A DNA stretch of 64,000 nucleotides from Tetrahymena thermophila SB210. Lineage: Eukaryota > Ciliophora > Oligohymenophorea > Hymenostomatida > Tetrahymenidae. Every line of letters begins with the position of its first letter. Position 1 is the stretch's first letter. The notes beneath the pieces were generated by a model, which saw only the letters and a program-made list of their open reading frames with translations, ran no database searches and was not told where the DNA came from. Of this stretch, positions 1-12,313 are shown piece by piece. The stretch covers positions 496,001-560,000 of the forward strand of contig NW_002476407.1 of the NCBI RefSeq assembly GCF_000189635.1, in the 5' to 3' direction. The position numbers were made by a program, and so were the translations under genes.

Positions 1-2
1 TT

Positions 3-867
3 TTCAACTCCTTCCCTGTACTTGAATTTGATTTCGGAGATAACATTATTGAATGGAAGGCTCATGGCTATTTATACATTGATCCAGATAATAATAATCC
101 TAATTTATTTTAATTTGCATTTGAAACACATCCAAGTGTTTCTAAAGTATATCTTGGAGGTCCCTTTTTTAAGAATTATGATATATTATTTGACAAAAAT
201 AAAGGTGAAGTTCATTTCACACCATCCAGCTGCAAATTACCTCATGTTAACAGTGTATTAATGAATCTTCATTCAGCAAAAATTAGAAAGACTGTTATGG
301 ACAATTAATACATTGAAGATTTGAGAAAATTTTAAAATACTTACAATTTTACAAATGACTTTTTCAAAAATGAAACTAAAAAAGATTAAAAAGATGAAAA
401 AAATAAAGAAGATAATGACTAATAAAACAAAGAAGTTTAAATCATTGATAAAATAAAGTCTCATGAAAAATTTTGTAAAGTTTATTTTTTTAAAATATTA
501 TTTACACATTAACTAACTTAAAATATTTTACTAAATAAAAGTTATTTCTGTAATTTATGTACTTGTTCTTTTGATTGTAATCGTATGTATTTGCTTATGT
601 AGGAAGTCTTCAGGTACTGATAATAAAGATCTAATACCTTTATAAAGCATTGAAGTTGGAATACATGATAACAGTAACATGTAGGATCTTCCATAAGATA
701 AAGACGAGCAACTTAGAAGCGAAGAAGATAATCCATATGGTTATAAGAATGACCCTGTTTATAACCATGAATAGATACATTAGGATGATGAAGAAAGCTA
801 CAAAAATAGTCCTAATACTGCTATGAGTGACGAAGAAAAGGAAAGATAAAAAGCACTTTAGGAATGA
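3..867 (+). CDS. Membrane-anchored pepsin-like aspartyl protease, 3' part
   Basis: The 5' end lies outside the window. Exons are <3..474 and 542..867, with a 67-nt phase-1 intron carrying a CTAAC branch-like sequence. Exon 1 encodes the C-terminal lobe of an A1-family aspartyl protease: a PVLEFDFGD strand, then VYLGGPFFKNYDILFD, which matches the family's LGD-F-Y-VFD segment, then HFTPSSC. Exon 2 begins with a strongly hydrophobic segment of about 20 residues (VIYVLVLLIVIVCICLC), followed by a charged tail of about 95 residues to TGA. The protein is therefore probably a type I membrane-anchored protease of the endomembrane system or cell surface, with a cytosolic tail. The catalytic Asp residues are not visible, since at least the first lies upstream. 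The family call is good; substrate and location are inferred. Confidence 0.8.
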
Positions 868-2240
868 TAGAAATGCTCTTTGTTTAAATTCAAACAAAAA
901 TTAGCACCATAATACAACAAAAAATATATGGAATTGTTATTTAATGTTATTTTTTCATATATTAAATGTGTGTTTTTACTTTTCTTGTCTTAAGCTTTTG
1001 TAAAAAACCTAAGAAAATAACACTTAATATTATTTTCTAACATGAATGTTCATTCTAAAATAGTAATAAAATTTGTATTTCAAAAAATTAAAAAAAGCTC
1101 TTAAAAATTTATTTATTTATTATCAATAAAAAAGAAAATAATAAAATAATACTTCTGAGAATTTTAATCATTAATGATTTTTCCTTTCATATTTGATCAA
1201 ATTTAATTTGATCCATGAATTTTATTCAGCCAACCTATTTTTTCTTTTTTAATTAAAAATAAAAATTAGTGACACATTTATTTATTTATCCCCGATTATT
1301 GTAAATTAATATAATTCCATCTATTAAACAAATATTTTCCATTTTTTAATTAATATTTATACGGCTGTTGAATATTTGATAAATTAGTTTTATTTATTTT
1401 TCTTCTATCAATCCCTTCAAGTTATTAATAGCTAGCTGAATTGTTCCTAAGTTAATCACTAATTAGCTAGATCAATCAGCATTCAAGAAAATAAAATTTT
1501 TTTAGTATAATTTAATTAAGAAATTTTTTTTTTTTTCAATCACACTCAAGTAAAAAAGTAATAAAAAAAAATTGAATGAGCTTATTTACATTTTTCTATT
1601 TTAATTTGAAGTATAATCTATAATAATTAGTATTTTTATTGAATTTATATAATTTTAGTTTTATTTCGAGCATATTTAGCCTGTATGTAACATTTTATAT
1701 GTATAGGAAGTAATTTCAAAAATAGTAATTCACCTAAATGAGAATTCATATTATTTTATAAAATACTTTCTTTATAAATAATCTTGTAATGCTTTGTTTT
1801 TTTCATATTGAAAGTTATCTAAAAAATATTAAATGAGTCTTTATCATAATTTATCAAAATATTTTCTTTTTTGTGTAAAAGATCATCTTGTGATTATATT
1901 TTTCTAGTATTGATTTATCAGTATTGTTTAGTTTATTTGACATCTTCACAGAATATGAAGATTCAACAAGCTAAGATTGGTTTTTTAGTCATCAAATATT
2001 TTTATAAATTATACTAATTATTTACCTTAAATATGTGTGCCTAGTATAAAATTGATAGAATTTTTAAGAATAATTTGAGGATAAGAAATAATTATTATTT
2101 TTAATAAAATACTTTTAATTTTACAAAATAAATGCTTGATGAAATTTGTTTGTTCATTGATAAATTAATTAATTAAATAAAAAAGTAAAAAAATTCTTTT
2201 AAAGTAAAACAAGCAATTAATTAAAATCAAATAATTTACA
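868..2240. other. Intergenic AT-rich stretch
   Basis: No supported gene on either strand. The sequence is mostly A/T runs with frequent TGA in every frame. Confidence 0.6.
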
Positions 2241-2621
2241 ATGCAAGATTTAAATAGAATTAAAAACACTCAAAAGATCATCTAAACGGTTCCTTTATTT
2301 ATATAAAAATAACTTAAAAGATCTCATAAACGTATTTATTTTAGAGATAGTTTAAACTCTAAATAACTCTAAGTTGCTATTGCTAAAGACTTCTAAGGTG
2401 TTGAATAGGGCTTTTTGACAGAGGAAAAAATTAACAAAGTCTATGAAGGAATAATCGATATGAAATATCTTTAAAAAGAAGTCATTCTATTTTTTAAAAA
2501 TGTGATTGATACTGATTTTTTAGTACAAATGCTTGCAGCTTATGACATTAATTCATTAAAAATTATGATGTAAAATAACAATATTGATATAATCGGTATT
2601 AGGTTAGTCAAATGTGAATGA
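2241..2621 (+). CDS. Unrecognised small protein (126 aa)
   Basis: Single open frame of 127 codons from ATG to TGA with a coding-like composition (a basic N-terminus, then a helical Lys/Glu-rich middle). It begins MQDLNRIKNTQKII. Residues about 60-105 (FLTEEKINKVYEG... VILFFKNVID) look amphipathic and helical. I see no motif that places it in a family. The end is uncertain, because a GTATTAGG donor-like sequence just before the TGA could lead to another exon. It lies about 0.6 kb upstream of LSM8 on the same strand. It may be a genuine short gene or the visible part of a longer one. Confidence 0.45.
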
Positions 2622-3231
2622 TTCACTGACTCATCTAATTCCTTACTTCCTTCCTGTAGATAATTAATTACAAACAACTAAAAACAAATTTTACTGCAAT
2701 TTACTAAAAAAATCTCTTCTTTCTCATATAATATATTAATTTTAAGTAAATTTATTCAATTTATTTTTATATTGTAAATAAACTTTATCACTTAGAATTA
2801 ATTGTATTGCCTGCTTGCTTTTATATAATAAATATTCTTCTTCTGAATTAATTAATAAATTTGTAAACTCCTCTTTTTATCTCTTACTTGATATTATAAT
2901 TGTAAGTTGAAATTATCTCATTGACATTAATATTTTTATTTATTTTTGACTTTTCAAGATATTTTTTAATCTAACTGAATCAATTTATAATTTTGTATAG
3001 TTAATTTTAAATATAAATTATAATAGAAATAATTTGTAAAAAAAAGATCAGTTGACTTTAAAAATAATAAAAAATTTTAGTTAAAATAATAAGCTATCAT
3101 TTAACATATATATTTTATATGATTAATATCTTAAAGTTTTAAAATCACCTCCTGATTAAATATATAATCTAAATTAATTGATTATTGTTTGATATATTTT
3201 TTAAAGATAAATAGCCCTTAATATTTTTAAA
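2622..3231. other. Intergenic AT-rich stretch
   Basis: No supported feature. This is the upstream region of LSM8. Confidence 0.55.
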
Positions 3232-3736
3232 ATGGAAGATAAAAAAGATAAGTATTAGCCAATCAAGCTCTTAAATCCTCTCGAAAAGCTACTTTTTAAA
3301 AAAATATAGATAATAACTACTGATGGCAAGGTTTTGATAGGTAATCGTTTACTTTCTTTAGGATAAAGGATCATAATTATTATTTTATGAATGCTTGTAT
3401 TAGGTATCTTGAAAGGTTTAGATTAAGCTTTAAATTCAATATTATCAGATTGTGTAGAGAGAGTTTTTTCATCAGAAAATAATACCAAAACTATTAAGCA
3501 TGGTCTTTATTTACTTAGAGGTGATAACATTGCTGTATTAGGTAAGTTTCATTCTAGTTTTTTTAATATATAATCAAGTAATAATTGTAGACGCATTTAC
3601 AAAAAAGGATTTTAAGATACTTTAACATTAAAAATCTAACTTTACTTATTAAAAAAAAGGTGAGGTAGATGAAGAAATAGAAAACTAAATAAACTACGAT
3701 TCTAAAATATAGTGCTTAAAACCAATAACTAACTGA
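3232..3736 (+). CDS. LSM8: U6 snRNA-associated Sm-like protein LSm8
   Basis: Exons 3232..3340, 3404..3541 and 3660..3736 (107 aa). Both introns are phase 1. The product has the two Sm motifs: Sm1 around residues 10-55 (VLIGILKGLDQALNSIL, then the CVERVFS strand typical of LSm8 rather than LSm1) and Sm2 around 65-80 (GLYLLRGDNIAVLGEVDEE), very close to the metazoan LSm8 sequence. In other eukaryotes LSm8 sits in the LSm2-8 ring that binds the U-rich 3' end of U6 snRNA in the nucleus. The length is normal for the family. The neighbours downstream (UTP7, PIH1, KRI1) also act in RNA or RNP biogenesis. Confidence 0.93.
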
Positions 3737-4344
3737 ATTATTTTGAATTAGATTTTGAGAAATGATAATTTTTTGCATATAAAAAGAGTGTATAAACTAT
3801 ATAATAAAATATCAAAATATTGAAATTAATTAATAATATCTTTTCAAACATAACAAATTAAAAATATTCTTTTCAATATAAAAATAAATAAATAAATCTT
3901 TTATTGATATTATTTCAATATCAAATAAAAAACTATTTTTTTTAAATTTTTATAAATAAATATTATTTACAATAATAATTTATTAAATAAATAAGTAAAT
4001 GCATGTTGATTAAATATAATTAATTCTTTTTACTAACATAAATTGGATTTTGTTTTTAAAATAATTTAAAGAAAATAATTATAAATCAATTAGATCTAAT
4101 TGTATTTTAGAAAATTATCTAAATATCAGCTTTTCCAGCTAATTTTTATTAAGTTATTGTTGAAATACTAGATAGAATTAGAATTTCAAAGTAGAAAATT
4201 TAGTAAAATAACATTTAGCAAAGAAATGTACCATATTAAGGTCTAATTTGTTTCTTGCCAAATTAAAATAAATTATATATCTTATATAATAAAGAAATCT
4301 GATAAATTATTAGCTTAATAAATTAATTTGAATCAATATTAGTT
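3737..4344. other. Intergenic between LSM8 and UTP7
   Basis: AT-rich, with no supported gene. Confidence 0.55.
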
Positions 4345-6283
4345 ATGGATAAAAAGGACTCTTCATAAAGGTCGAGCTCTGCTGATTTATTTTAAATCAA
4401 CAAGAAGCTCAAATCATCTGATAAAAAGCTTAATTCTTAAATCAAAAAGACTCATTTTGTCTAGCAACAAACTGAAAAATATGAAAAAATAAATCATTTA
4501 CTTAAGCATGAAGAATAAGGGTATTTAGATATTTATTATTAATATGATTTAAAACATTATTAGCTCTAATTAAGTTCATTGCTTTATTCTAAAATGAACA
4601 ATGCAAAGTATATTTACTAAGATAATTTTATTGATAATTAAGGTATCTTGAAGCAGAAGGAATGGAGAAAACTTTAGCCTTCAAACAACATCAATTAAAA
4701 AATTTGCTTCCTATTTAGAATGCTGAAAAAGTAGACTTTTGATAAATTATTAAATATGTTTCTGAACATTTTTATAAAAAAAATAGATTTTCGATTTAAA
4801 GCTTGACTGGGGATAGTATAGCATAGATTACACACGTAATGGTAACCATCTTTTACTTGGTGGATCCAAGGGTCATTTAGCTATGATGGATTGGCACGAA
4901 AAAAAGCTTGCTTGCGAAATTTAAGTAAAAGAATCTATCAGAGATGTTAAATTCCTTCATGATGAAAAAATGTTTGCAGTAATAAATTGACAACAAAAAC
5001 AGTTAGTTAAATGAACAATCTTTATATATAAATAGGTAGCTTAAAAGAAGTATGTTTATGTTTATGATAATTAAGGTATTGAATTGCATAAGTTGAAAAG
5101 CCACCTAGAGCCTAGTCATTTAGAATATTTACCTTATCACTTTTTGTTGGTTTCCGCTAGCAGACTTGGTTTCTTAAAATATCATGACACATCTACTGGT
5201 TCTATAGTTGCTGGTAAGCAGATAGTTTATTTTATTTGTTGTAATTAGGTTATAATAAAAATATTATTATTTAAAAGAATATAGAATGAATGCCAGAGAT
5301 CCTGTTTGCATGAAGTAAAATCCATACAATGCTATTATTGGTGTTGGTGATAATAGAGGTTGTGTTAATATGTATTCTCCTAATACAAGTGAACCTTTAG
5401 TTAAGATGTTATGTCATAAAGGAAATGTTAATTCTCTTGCCTTTGATAAAAGAGGTTTCTATATGGTAACCGCTGGTACAGATGGTCTTTGGAAGGTTTG
5501 GGATTTAAGAACATACAAATTATTGCATGATTACTTTGCTCCTTCAACTGTTTCACATTTGGATATTTCTCAAAGTGGAGTCCTTGCACTTTCTTATGGA
5601 TGTCGTACTTAACTTTGGAAGGACTGGTAACTTGAAAAATAAAAATAACCTTACATGAAGCACGAGTCATTTGGATACAACACAATAACAGACACTTAAT
5701 TCGTGCCTTATGAAGATTTTCTTGGTATAGGTATAGATGGAGGATTTTCAAGTATAGTTGTTCCTGGCTCAGGAGAAGCTAATTTCGATGCATTTGAATC
5801 AAACCCTTATTAAACTAAAAAGTAAGCTAGAGAAGGTCTTGTTAAGAAATTACTTGAAAAGGTAAAAATTAAAATTTCTAACCAATAATAGTTATATTTA
5901 TTAATATCGAAATAAATAAAAAGATTCCTAGCACTACAATTTCTTTGAACCCCAATAGAATTGGTACAATTGATACTGCAAGTAAAGAAGTTATAGAAGC
6001 AGAAGAAAAGGCTGAAAAGCAAGAAAGAGAAAAGAATCAAATTAAGAAAAAGAAAAATAAAATGCGTGGCAAAAATAAATCTAGCAAAGTAGAAGCAAGA
6101 AAGGAATTCAGCAGACAAGAAGAAAAGAGAGAAAAAGCTAAAGAAGCTGTTGATATAAAAATCAGAGCTAGAAATGCAGAAAAAGAAAAAAAATCACAAG
6201 AATTAAAAGTTTTAAATAAATTAGATTCAATCGACAACTTCGATCCTATTTATGCATTAAAAAAATAGAAAAAATTAAATTGA
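4345..6283 (+). CDS. UTP7: U3 snoRNP SSU-processome WD40 protein Utp7/WDR46 (BING4)
   Basis: Six exons: 4345..4520, 4643..4730, 4787..4978, 5036..5213, 5278..5861, 5924..6283 (525 aa; yeast Utp7 is of similar size). Family landmarks in order: [13 protein letters not shown] at the exon 1/2 join, [18 protein letters not shown], the MMDWHEKKL strand, [13 protein letters not shown] across the exon 3/4 join, [15 protein letters not shown] repeats including [13 protein letters not shown], then the BING4 C-terminal domain ([28 protein letters not shown]) and a Lys/Glu-rich tail. Utp7 is a nucleolar component of the small-subunit processome needed for 18S rRNA maturation. All splice joins keep the frame and restore family-conserved segments, so the model is firm. 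Confidence 0.95.
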
Positions 6284-7206
6284 AAATAAATATATTAAAA
6301 TCTATTTTATGTGTATATATTTTTATATTTTAGCCTTGCTTATTTTAATAAGATTAATAATCCAAATCTTCAAACACTAAGTCAATTTTCTATTAAATAC
6401 TTACATAAAAATTGTGGTATTTAGCTTTTTATAATAATATAGTTTCTTTACAAGTGAAATTAAATGTAAAATAATGAAATGCATTCAAAAGTATCTTCAA
6501 TTAAAACAATAAAATATGATAAAAAATATTTTTTTAAATTTGAGGTAAATAAAATTTAAATTTAGGTTATTAATTAGATGATTTTTTACAGAATTTTAAT
6601 GATAACATAAATTTAAAAAAAAATAATTATATTTATTGCTCAATTAACAAGTTTCTTAATCTCAAATTAAAAAATAAAAATAATAATAAAAAACTATTTT
6701 TTGTAAAAATTAAATATTGATTTAGATTTTAATAAAATAAAATCTTTTTGTAAAAAACAAAAACCAAAAGATTATATTTTATATTCATAAAAAATAATTT
6801 TTAATTAAATTTTTTTTATACAAAATAATAATTTTTGTATTATTGTATCAATAATAAATTTTAAAATATTTTGTTATTATGATAAAAATTTTTAATTAAA
6901 TTAAATTATTTTTAAAAAAAATTTTTTTTTGAAAAAAGGATCATAAAAGCTTTTATAACTCAAAATAAAAATTTTGAATATTTAAATTATCATTTAGCAA
7001 ATGTATTTATTTATATTCAACATTGGTTGTTTTATTTGTAACTTTCTATTTAATTCTAAGAATTAAATTTTAGAATTATAAATATCTTTTTTAAAAGTAA
7101 AAATCAAATTAATAAATATATTATTTTTCTAAATTTTAAAAAAATTATATCATTAATTTTTAAAATAATCATTAATAAATTTAGTTAAACAAGCAATATA
7201 ATATAA
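6284..7206. other. Intergenic AT-rich stretch
   Basis: Very A/T-rich (long T and A runs around 6800-6930). No supported gene. Confidence 0.6.
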
Positions 7207-8788
7207 ATGAAAGCTCCTTTTCCTAAAGGCGGTATTCCATCAATGATGGGAGATTAGTTAGGCGGTTTCAATAATTAGCAAGCTCAATAGGCTTAAATTA
7301 GCTAAGCACTAAATAACATGACTGATGATGAGCTTCTTAAATTAATCAACAGCAATCCTGAAGTAATAAATATTATTTAAATGCAAATATGGCTAGAAAA
7401 TAGAAATTTATATTTTTAAATTGCAATTTTTAATTGTTTTTATAAAAATTACAAACTAGATAAAAAAATAATATGAAGAACTCATTGATAAACATAAGCA
7501 TGAAATATCCCAAAATTAGTTAAAGTAATCTAAACCAGTTAATACCAAAGAATATTATAAAATTGAGAAAGAACTCGATAAATATTTAGATAATGAAGGT
7601 GGAATTGTGATCGAACCTGAACCACGTTTTGTATTCAAAGCATTCGAAAAAGGAACATAAGAAAAATTCTTTATAAATGTATTAACTCATCCATTAATTG
7701 ATGTTCCAGAGGAAAAATATTTAGTAGATTATGAAAATTAGCCAGGATTGAGAGTTCCAATGTCATTAGGGCGTTTAAAAGAAGATAATGACAAAAGTAT
7801 TTGATTTAATATTATTCATTTTTATGAGGTTTAATATACTATTTAAAAATAGAGGGAGATTTATGTAAAGTAGTAGATGCAATTGTCAATCCTAAAGTTG
7901 CTGATAACTTATAAAAAGATCCTGGCTTGTCATAATTTTTCATATAATTGCTATAGGGTTATTGCGAGACAAAATACAAAGTTACTTTGGATGATAGTAA
8001 TATTTATATGCAAAAATATTTCTTTTTATTTTAATTTTATAAATTTAAAATTATTTAAATAGAATTCTCAATACCTAAATTAAAGTACAAAGGAAAAAGT
8101 ATTGAATATTAAAGAGTTAAAGGTAAAAAGGCTCCTAAAATTTAGTAATTAAGTTAAGAAGATATTCAAACACAAGAGTAAATAGCTAAGAGTGGAAAGA
8201 AGTTAGTTCAAGAAATGAATGAAGGAAAGAAATAAAATCTGCCTATGTAAATTTTTTGAATAATATGTTTTTTGTAAATATAATGTGTAAAAATATTAAG
8301 GGGTATGATTCCTCGTCCTAAATGGAATCTCTATATTCTCTATAAGGATGGTACTTAAGAAGAATATGATGGTGATTTTAATCTGTAGAAACTAAAATAC
8401 ATTAAAATTGTTATTGAATTGCCTCTTTTGGTAACTGGTAAACACATATAATTAGAAGTAACTGATTCAAAAATGTACTTAAGAAATGGAAAGTTTTATG
8501 AGTTATGCTTGAAATATCCACTTAAAATCGATAAGACTTCTTATAAAACAGCATTTAGCACAACTAAACGTTGTCTTATAGTTAAAATGAAAGTAAATTT
8601 ACAATTAATTAAAAATATTGAATGATTTTTAAAAATATTTTATTTAATAGCCTTTGATAGTAAAAGAAATAGAAAAAATTACTACAAATGTAAGCAAAGA
8701 TTAAGTAGATGAAATTAAATAAGATACCACTTAAGTAGTAAATAAAGCTATAGGCTTATCAAATGATATGTTGGATGACTTAGTTTGA
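7207..8788 (+). CDS. PIH1-domain protein (R2TP / dynein-assembly co-chaperone family)
   Basis: Six exons: 7207..7362, 7460..7796, 7853..7996, 8063..8246, 8301..8592, 8651..8788 (416 aa). Residues about 85-200 form a PIH1 domain: EPRFVFKAFE, FFINVLTHPLIDVPEE, RVPMSLGRLKED, then GDLCKVVDAIVNPKV. Residues about 240-320 look like the C-terminal CS-like domain (IVIELPLLVTGKHIQLEV, KYPLKIDKTSYKTAFS, RCLIVKM). PIH1 proteins link Hsp90 and Rvb1/Rvb2 to clients, either box C/D snoRNPs and PI3K-like kinases (PIH1D1) or axonemal dynein heavy chains (PIH1D2, DNAAF2, DNAAF6). The window cannot tell which subfamily this is. A heavily ciliated cell makes the dynein role plausible; the neighbours UTP7 and KRI1 would fit the snoRNP role. 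Confidence 0.88.
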
Positions 8789-9193
8789 TTTAAAATATTT
8801 TTTTACATTTAATAAATGTTAATAAGTAAAAGTAATTATTTGTATTTTTAGTATTTGTTTATAAATATTTTGTTGGCTTGCTTGCATTTAAGTTATTTAA
8901 TATTTAAATACATTTTTTTTATAAGTAGAAATAAAAGATTTAAGGCAAATAGAATATATAAATTCAAGAAAATTTCTAAAATGTATCATTATAAAAAATT
9001 TTATACATAAAGGTAATTGATAGCAATATTTATCTTATTTGATATAAAACTAAACTGACTATTAATTTATCCTTCATTTTTGATATTAATTATTAATTTA
9101 ATTAAAAAAATATAAGTAGATTGATTCAATCTGGTTGAAATTTTAAATTCTAAATAAACAATAAATAAATACAACACTAACTTCATTTAAAAA
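8789..9193. other. Intergenic between PIH1 gene and KRI1
   Basis: AT-rich, no supported gene. Confidence 0.55.
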
Positions 9194-12100
9194 ATGGTTA
9201 AAAAGAATTTATTCGAAGACGAAGAAGAGGAATAGACTCAATAGTAAACAAAAAATAAAAAAAGCAAAAAAGCTTAATAGGGTGAAGAATAAAATGATGA
9301 AGATGTTAATGTGAAGCTTAAAGTGAATAAAAAATTTGCTTAGAATTTTGAAAAAAAAATTCAAAGACAATTAATAGATAAAGCCAAAGCTATGTATGGC
9401 GCTGACTATGAAAGTATTTTTTTTTAAAATAATTTGCAATTTTAAGTTATAAATAACTTTAATAGAGAAAATAGCAGAAGGAAATGATGATGATGAAAGT
9501 AGCGATGTAGAGGAAGATTCTGATGGAGAATTATTAAATGAAAAAGTTAATGATAAATTTATTGAAACATTAGCAAAAATTAGACTAAGAGATCCTAGCA
9601 TTTACAAAAATGATAAAAAATTCTTTAAAGGTACCTATTATAGTTATTTTACAAGCAAATGTCTTTAGCTTCAATGTTAAAATAAATATTTTATTTTAGA
9701 AAAAGACTTCGAGGTAGAGTAGAATGATAAGAAATCCAGTAAAAAAGAAAAGATGACTTATGCAGCTATGGTTAGAAAGGAAGCATTAGAGAAAATGGAA
9801 AAAGAAGATTTCTCTTCAGAAGAAGATGACTATGTACCATAAGTTAAGGGAGAAACAATTGCAGAAGAATAAAAAAGACTGAAAGATGAATTCAAAAATG
9901 CAGCTAAAAAAGTAGAATCAGATGATGATGAAGAAGAAGAAGAAGCTGATGCTATTTTCACTTAGAAAAAGAAATCCCTCTAACAAATAGAAGATGAAAA
10001 TAAAGAATATAGTAAATTCTTAGAAAAAGTTAAAAGAAAGAAACAAAGAAAGGGTAAAGAACAAGATGTTGAAGTCCTATAGAATTTCTGGGGTGATGCA
10101 TCAAAGCTTGATGATACTGATAAATTCCTTAGAAAATATATATTAACTAAAGGGTAATTAAGAGATAGATGCACACAAATGACTTTGTTAATTTGTTTTT
10201 GTAATTAATAATAGATGGGTAGATAGAGATGATATGGGCCTGGATGAAGAATTTGAAGATAAAGATCTTGAAGAAGATGATGAAGCTGACAGATTTGAAG
10301 CAAAGTATAATTTTAGATACGAAGAACCTGGAGCTAATGAAGTAGTTAGTAATAATTAATTATATAAAAGATAATGTTGAAATATTTATGTAATTTTTTA
10401 ATTCAAATAGCCTATGGAAGAAAGGTTTAGGATTCTTTGAGATAGAAGGATAGCACTAGAGCTGAAAAGAGAAAAGAAAGAGAGGAAAGAAAGAAAGAAG
10501 AAAAGAAAAAAATTGATGAGGAAATGAAGCAAATGAAAGCAGCTACTAGAAATGCAATTTTAGATCGTGTTCATAAAATCCAAGAAATAGCTGGAACTAA
10601 AGAAATCAAGACTGATATCAATAAGTTGTTGGAAGAAGATTTTGATGATTAAAAGTTCTCCAAATACTTAGATAAATAGTTTGATTCAGATTATTATGAA
10701 GAGGAGGATTCTCATTTAGACGAACTTAAAGAATATGAAAAGAATTTAAAGAAATAAGAGAAATAAGAATAATAAATGGAGTTAGAAAAGTTAGGTATTG
10801 ATAAAAAATAAATCAAAAAAATTGAAAAATCAGTAAAGAAAGCAGCAGATAAGGAAGATGATGAGGAAATTAGCAGCGATTGGAGTGATTTAGAGGAAGA
10901 AGAAGATGATATGGATGAAGAATTAGATGAAAATAATGATATTTAGATTGCATAATAAGATGATGATAAAGATAATGTTTTAAATGTTAAAACAAACATT
11001 CCTTTAGCAATAAAGAAAAATCTTAAAGATAAGTAAATAATGAATTACAATTTTTATTTTTATTTATGATTATTTATTACTTAAAAAAGTGAAATTTAAG
11101 CTATGACTTAATCAGATAAGGGAGAAGATGGATTGTATTTATGGTGGTATTGCGATAGTAATGATTTCTTTTATAAAATAAATGCGTTTATTAAAAAATT
11201 TTATTGGTTAAAATTAGACTGCAAGAAGGGAATACAACCTGGTTAATTCAGATTCGATTGTCAAGAATGTCCAGATTACACCTTGTGTAAAATTTGCAAC
11301 GAAGGACAGTTCCATGATCATCCTCTTAAAAAATAAATAGTTCCTAAAAATTGTGTGGTAACTAATTAATTAATTATTTTTTATTTTTTGAAATTTAAAA
11401 ACATTTTATTTTAATAAATTTAGCCTCCCACTGATGAAGAGATTTAAGAATTACTTTAAGAATATTAAGTTTGCAAAAAGTGTAATATAAAACTTGATGA
11501 TTATTGCAGCTATTATTAATTAAATAGCAATAATGAAGTTATACTATGTGATGAGTGTTTTGATAAAGAAAAAATTGTTAGTAAAAAACTATATTCATAT
11601 ATCGAAGCTAAGAAAGTTGATTTGGAAGCTGTTGTTGATAAAGATCCATAAGCTCTTAAAAAATATATTAGCGATGAAGAAATCTAGAATTTGGTTGACT
11701 AGTATTACAATCTTGACTATGAAGACGTTATCACTGGAGGAATAAAAACAAGATTTAAAGTAAAAATAATATTTTTGAGAAAATTTAAAAATAATTTTAA
11801 ACTTTATTAAATAACAGTATATGGAAGTTAAGCCAGACTCATATGGTTTGAGCGATGAGCAATTATTATACGCAGATACAAATGTATTGAATAAGTATGT
11901 ATCTATAAAAAAATTAGCTCCATATAGAGACGATGAGGGTTTTGTAAAATCTAAAAATCTTAAAAACAAGAGCGTTATTAAATAAATCGAAAAATCAACC
12001 AAAATTAATAAGGTATTATAATCTTTTTAAAAATGTAATCACCCATTAACTAAGATAAATTTAATTTTAATTATAAAAGAAAATTGTTAAGAAAGACACA

Positions 12101-12313
12101 GAAAAGGGGCTCACTACTAAAGAAGATCTAAAAGAGTTAAAGAAAAAAGACAAAAAGAAATATCTTAAGGAATTAAGTAAACTCAATCAAGAAAAGCAAA
12201 AAAAGAAATAAGAAGAAGAAGAAAAATAAAAGCCTAAACTTGTTTTAGAAGATTTATCAAAACAAGAAAAACTCCAAGTTTCTCAAAAAAGACTTAAATC
12301 TTATGGTTTTTGA
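9194..12313 (+). CDS. KRI1: Kri1-like ribosome-biogenesis protein with an embedded ZZ zinc finger
   Basis: Ten exons: 9194..9413, 9466..9630, 9700..10153, 10215..10348, 10411..11032, 11090..11157, 11218..11357, 11424..11759, 11818..12012, 12080..12313 (855 aa). Kri1 landmarks: KLKVNKKFAQNFEKK near the N-terminus, LAKIRLRDPSIYKNDKKFF, an acidic stretch, FWGDASKLDDTDKFL, VVTYGRKVQDSLRQKD and, at residues about 693-740, the conserved C-terminal block (YYNLDYEDV...TRFKY, DSYGLSDEQLLYAD, LAPYRDD). Between acidic region and C-terminal block, at residues about 545-592, is a ZZ-type zinc finger: WYCDNCKKGI, RFDCQECPDYTLCKIC, FHDH. It is followed by two more CxxC pairs (CKKC, CDEC). Kri1 acts in nucleolar 40S assembly; the finger's role is unknown. 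A 60-nt intron (11158..11217) interrupts the first CxxC of the finger. Confidence 0.92.

Noticed and set aside
11158-11217. Reading through 11158..11217 as part of the KRI1 exon
   Set aside because: It would separate the two Cys of the ZZ finger by over 20 residues; canonical GTAATG...TTAG ends and a perfect CDNC join favour splicing.
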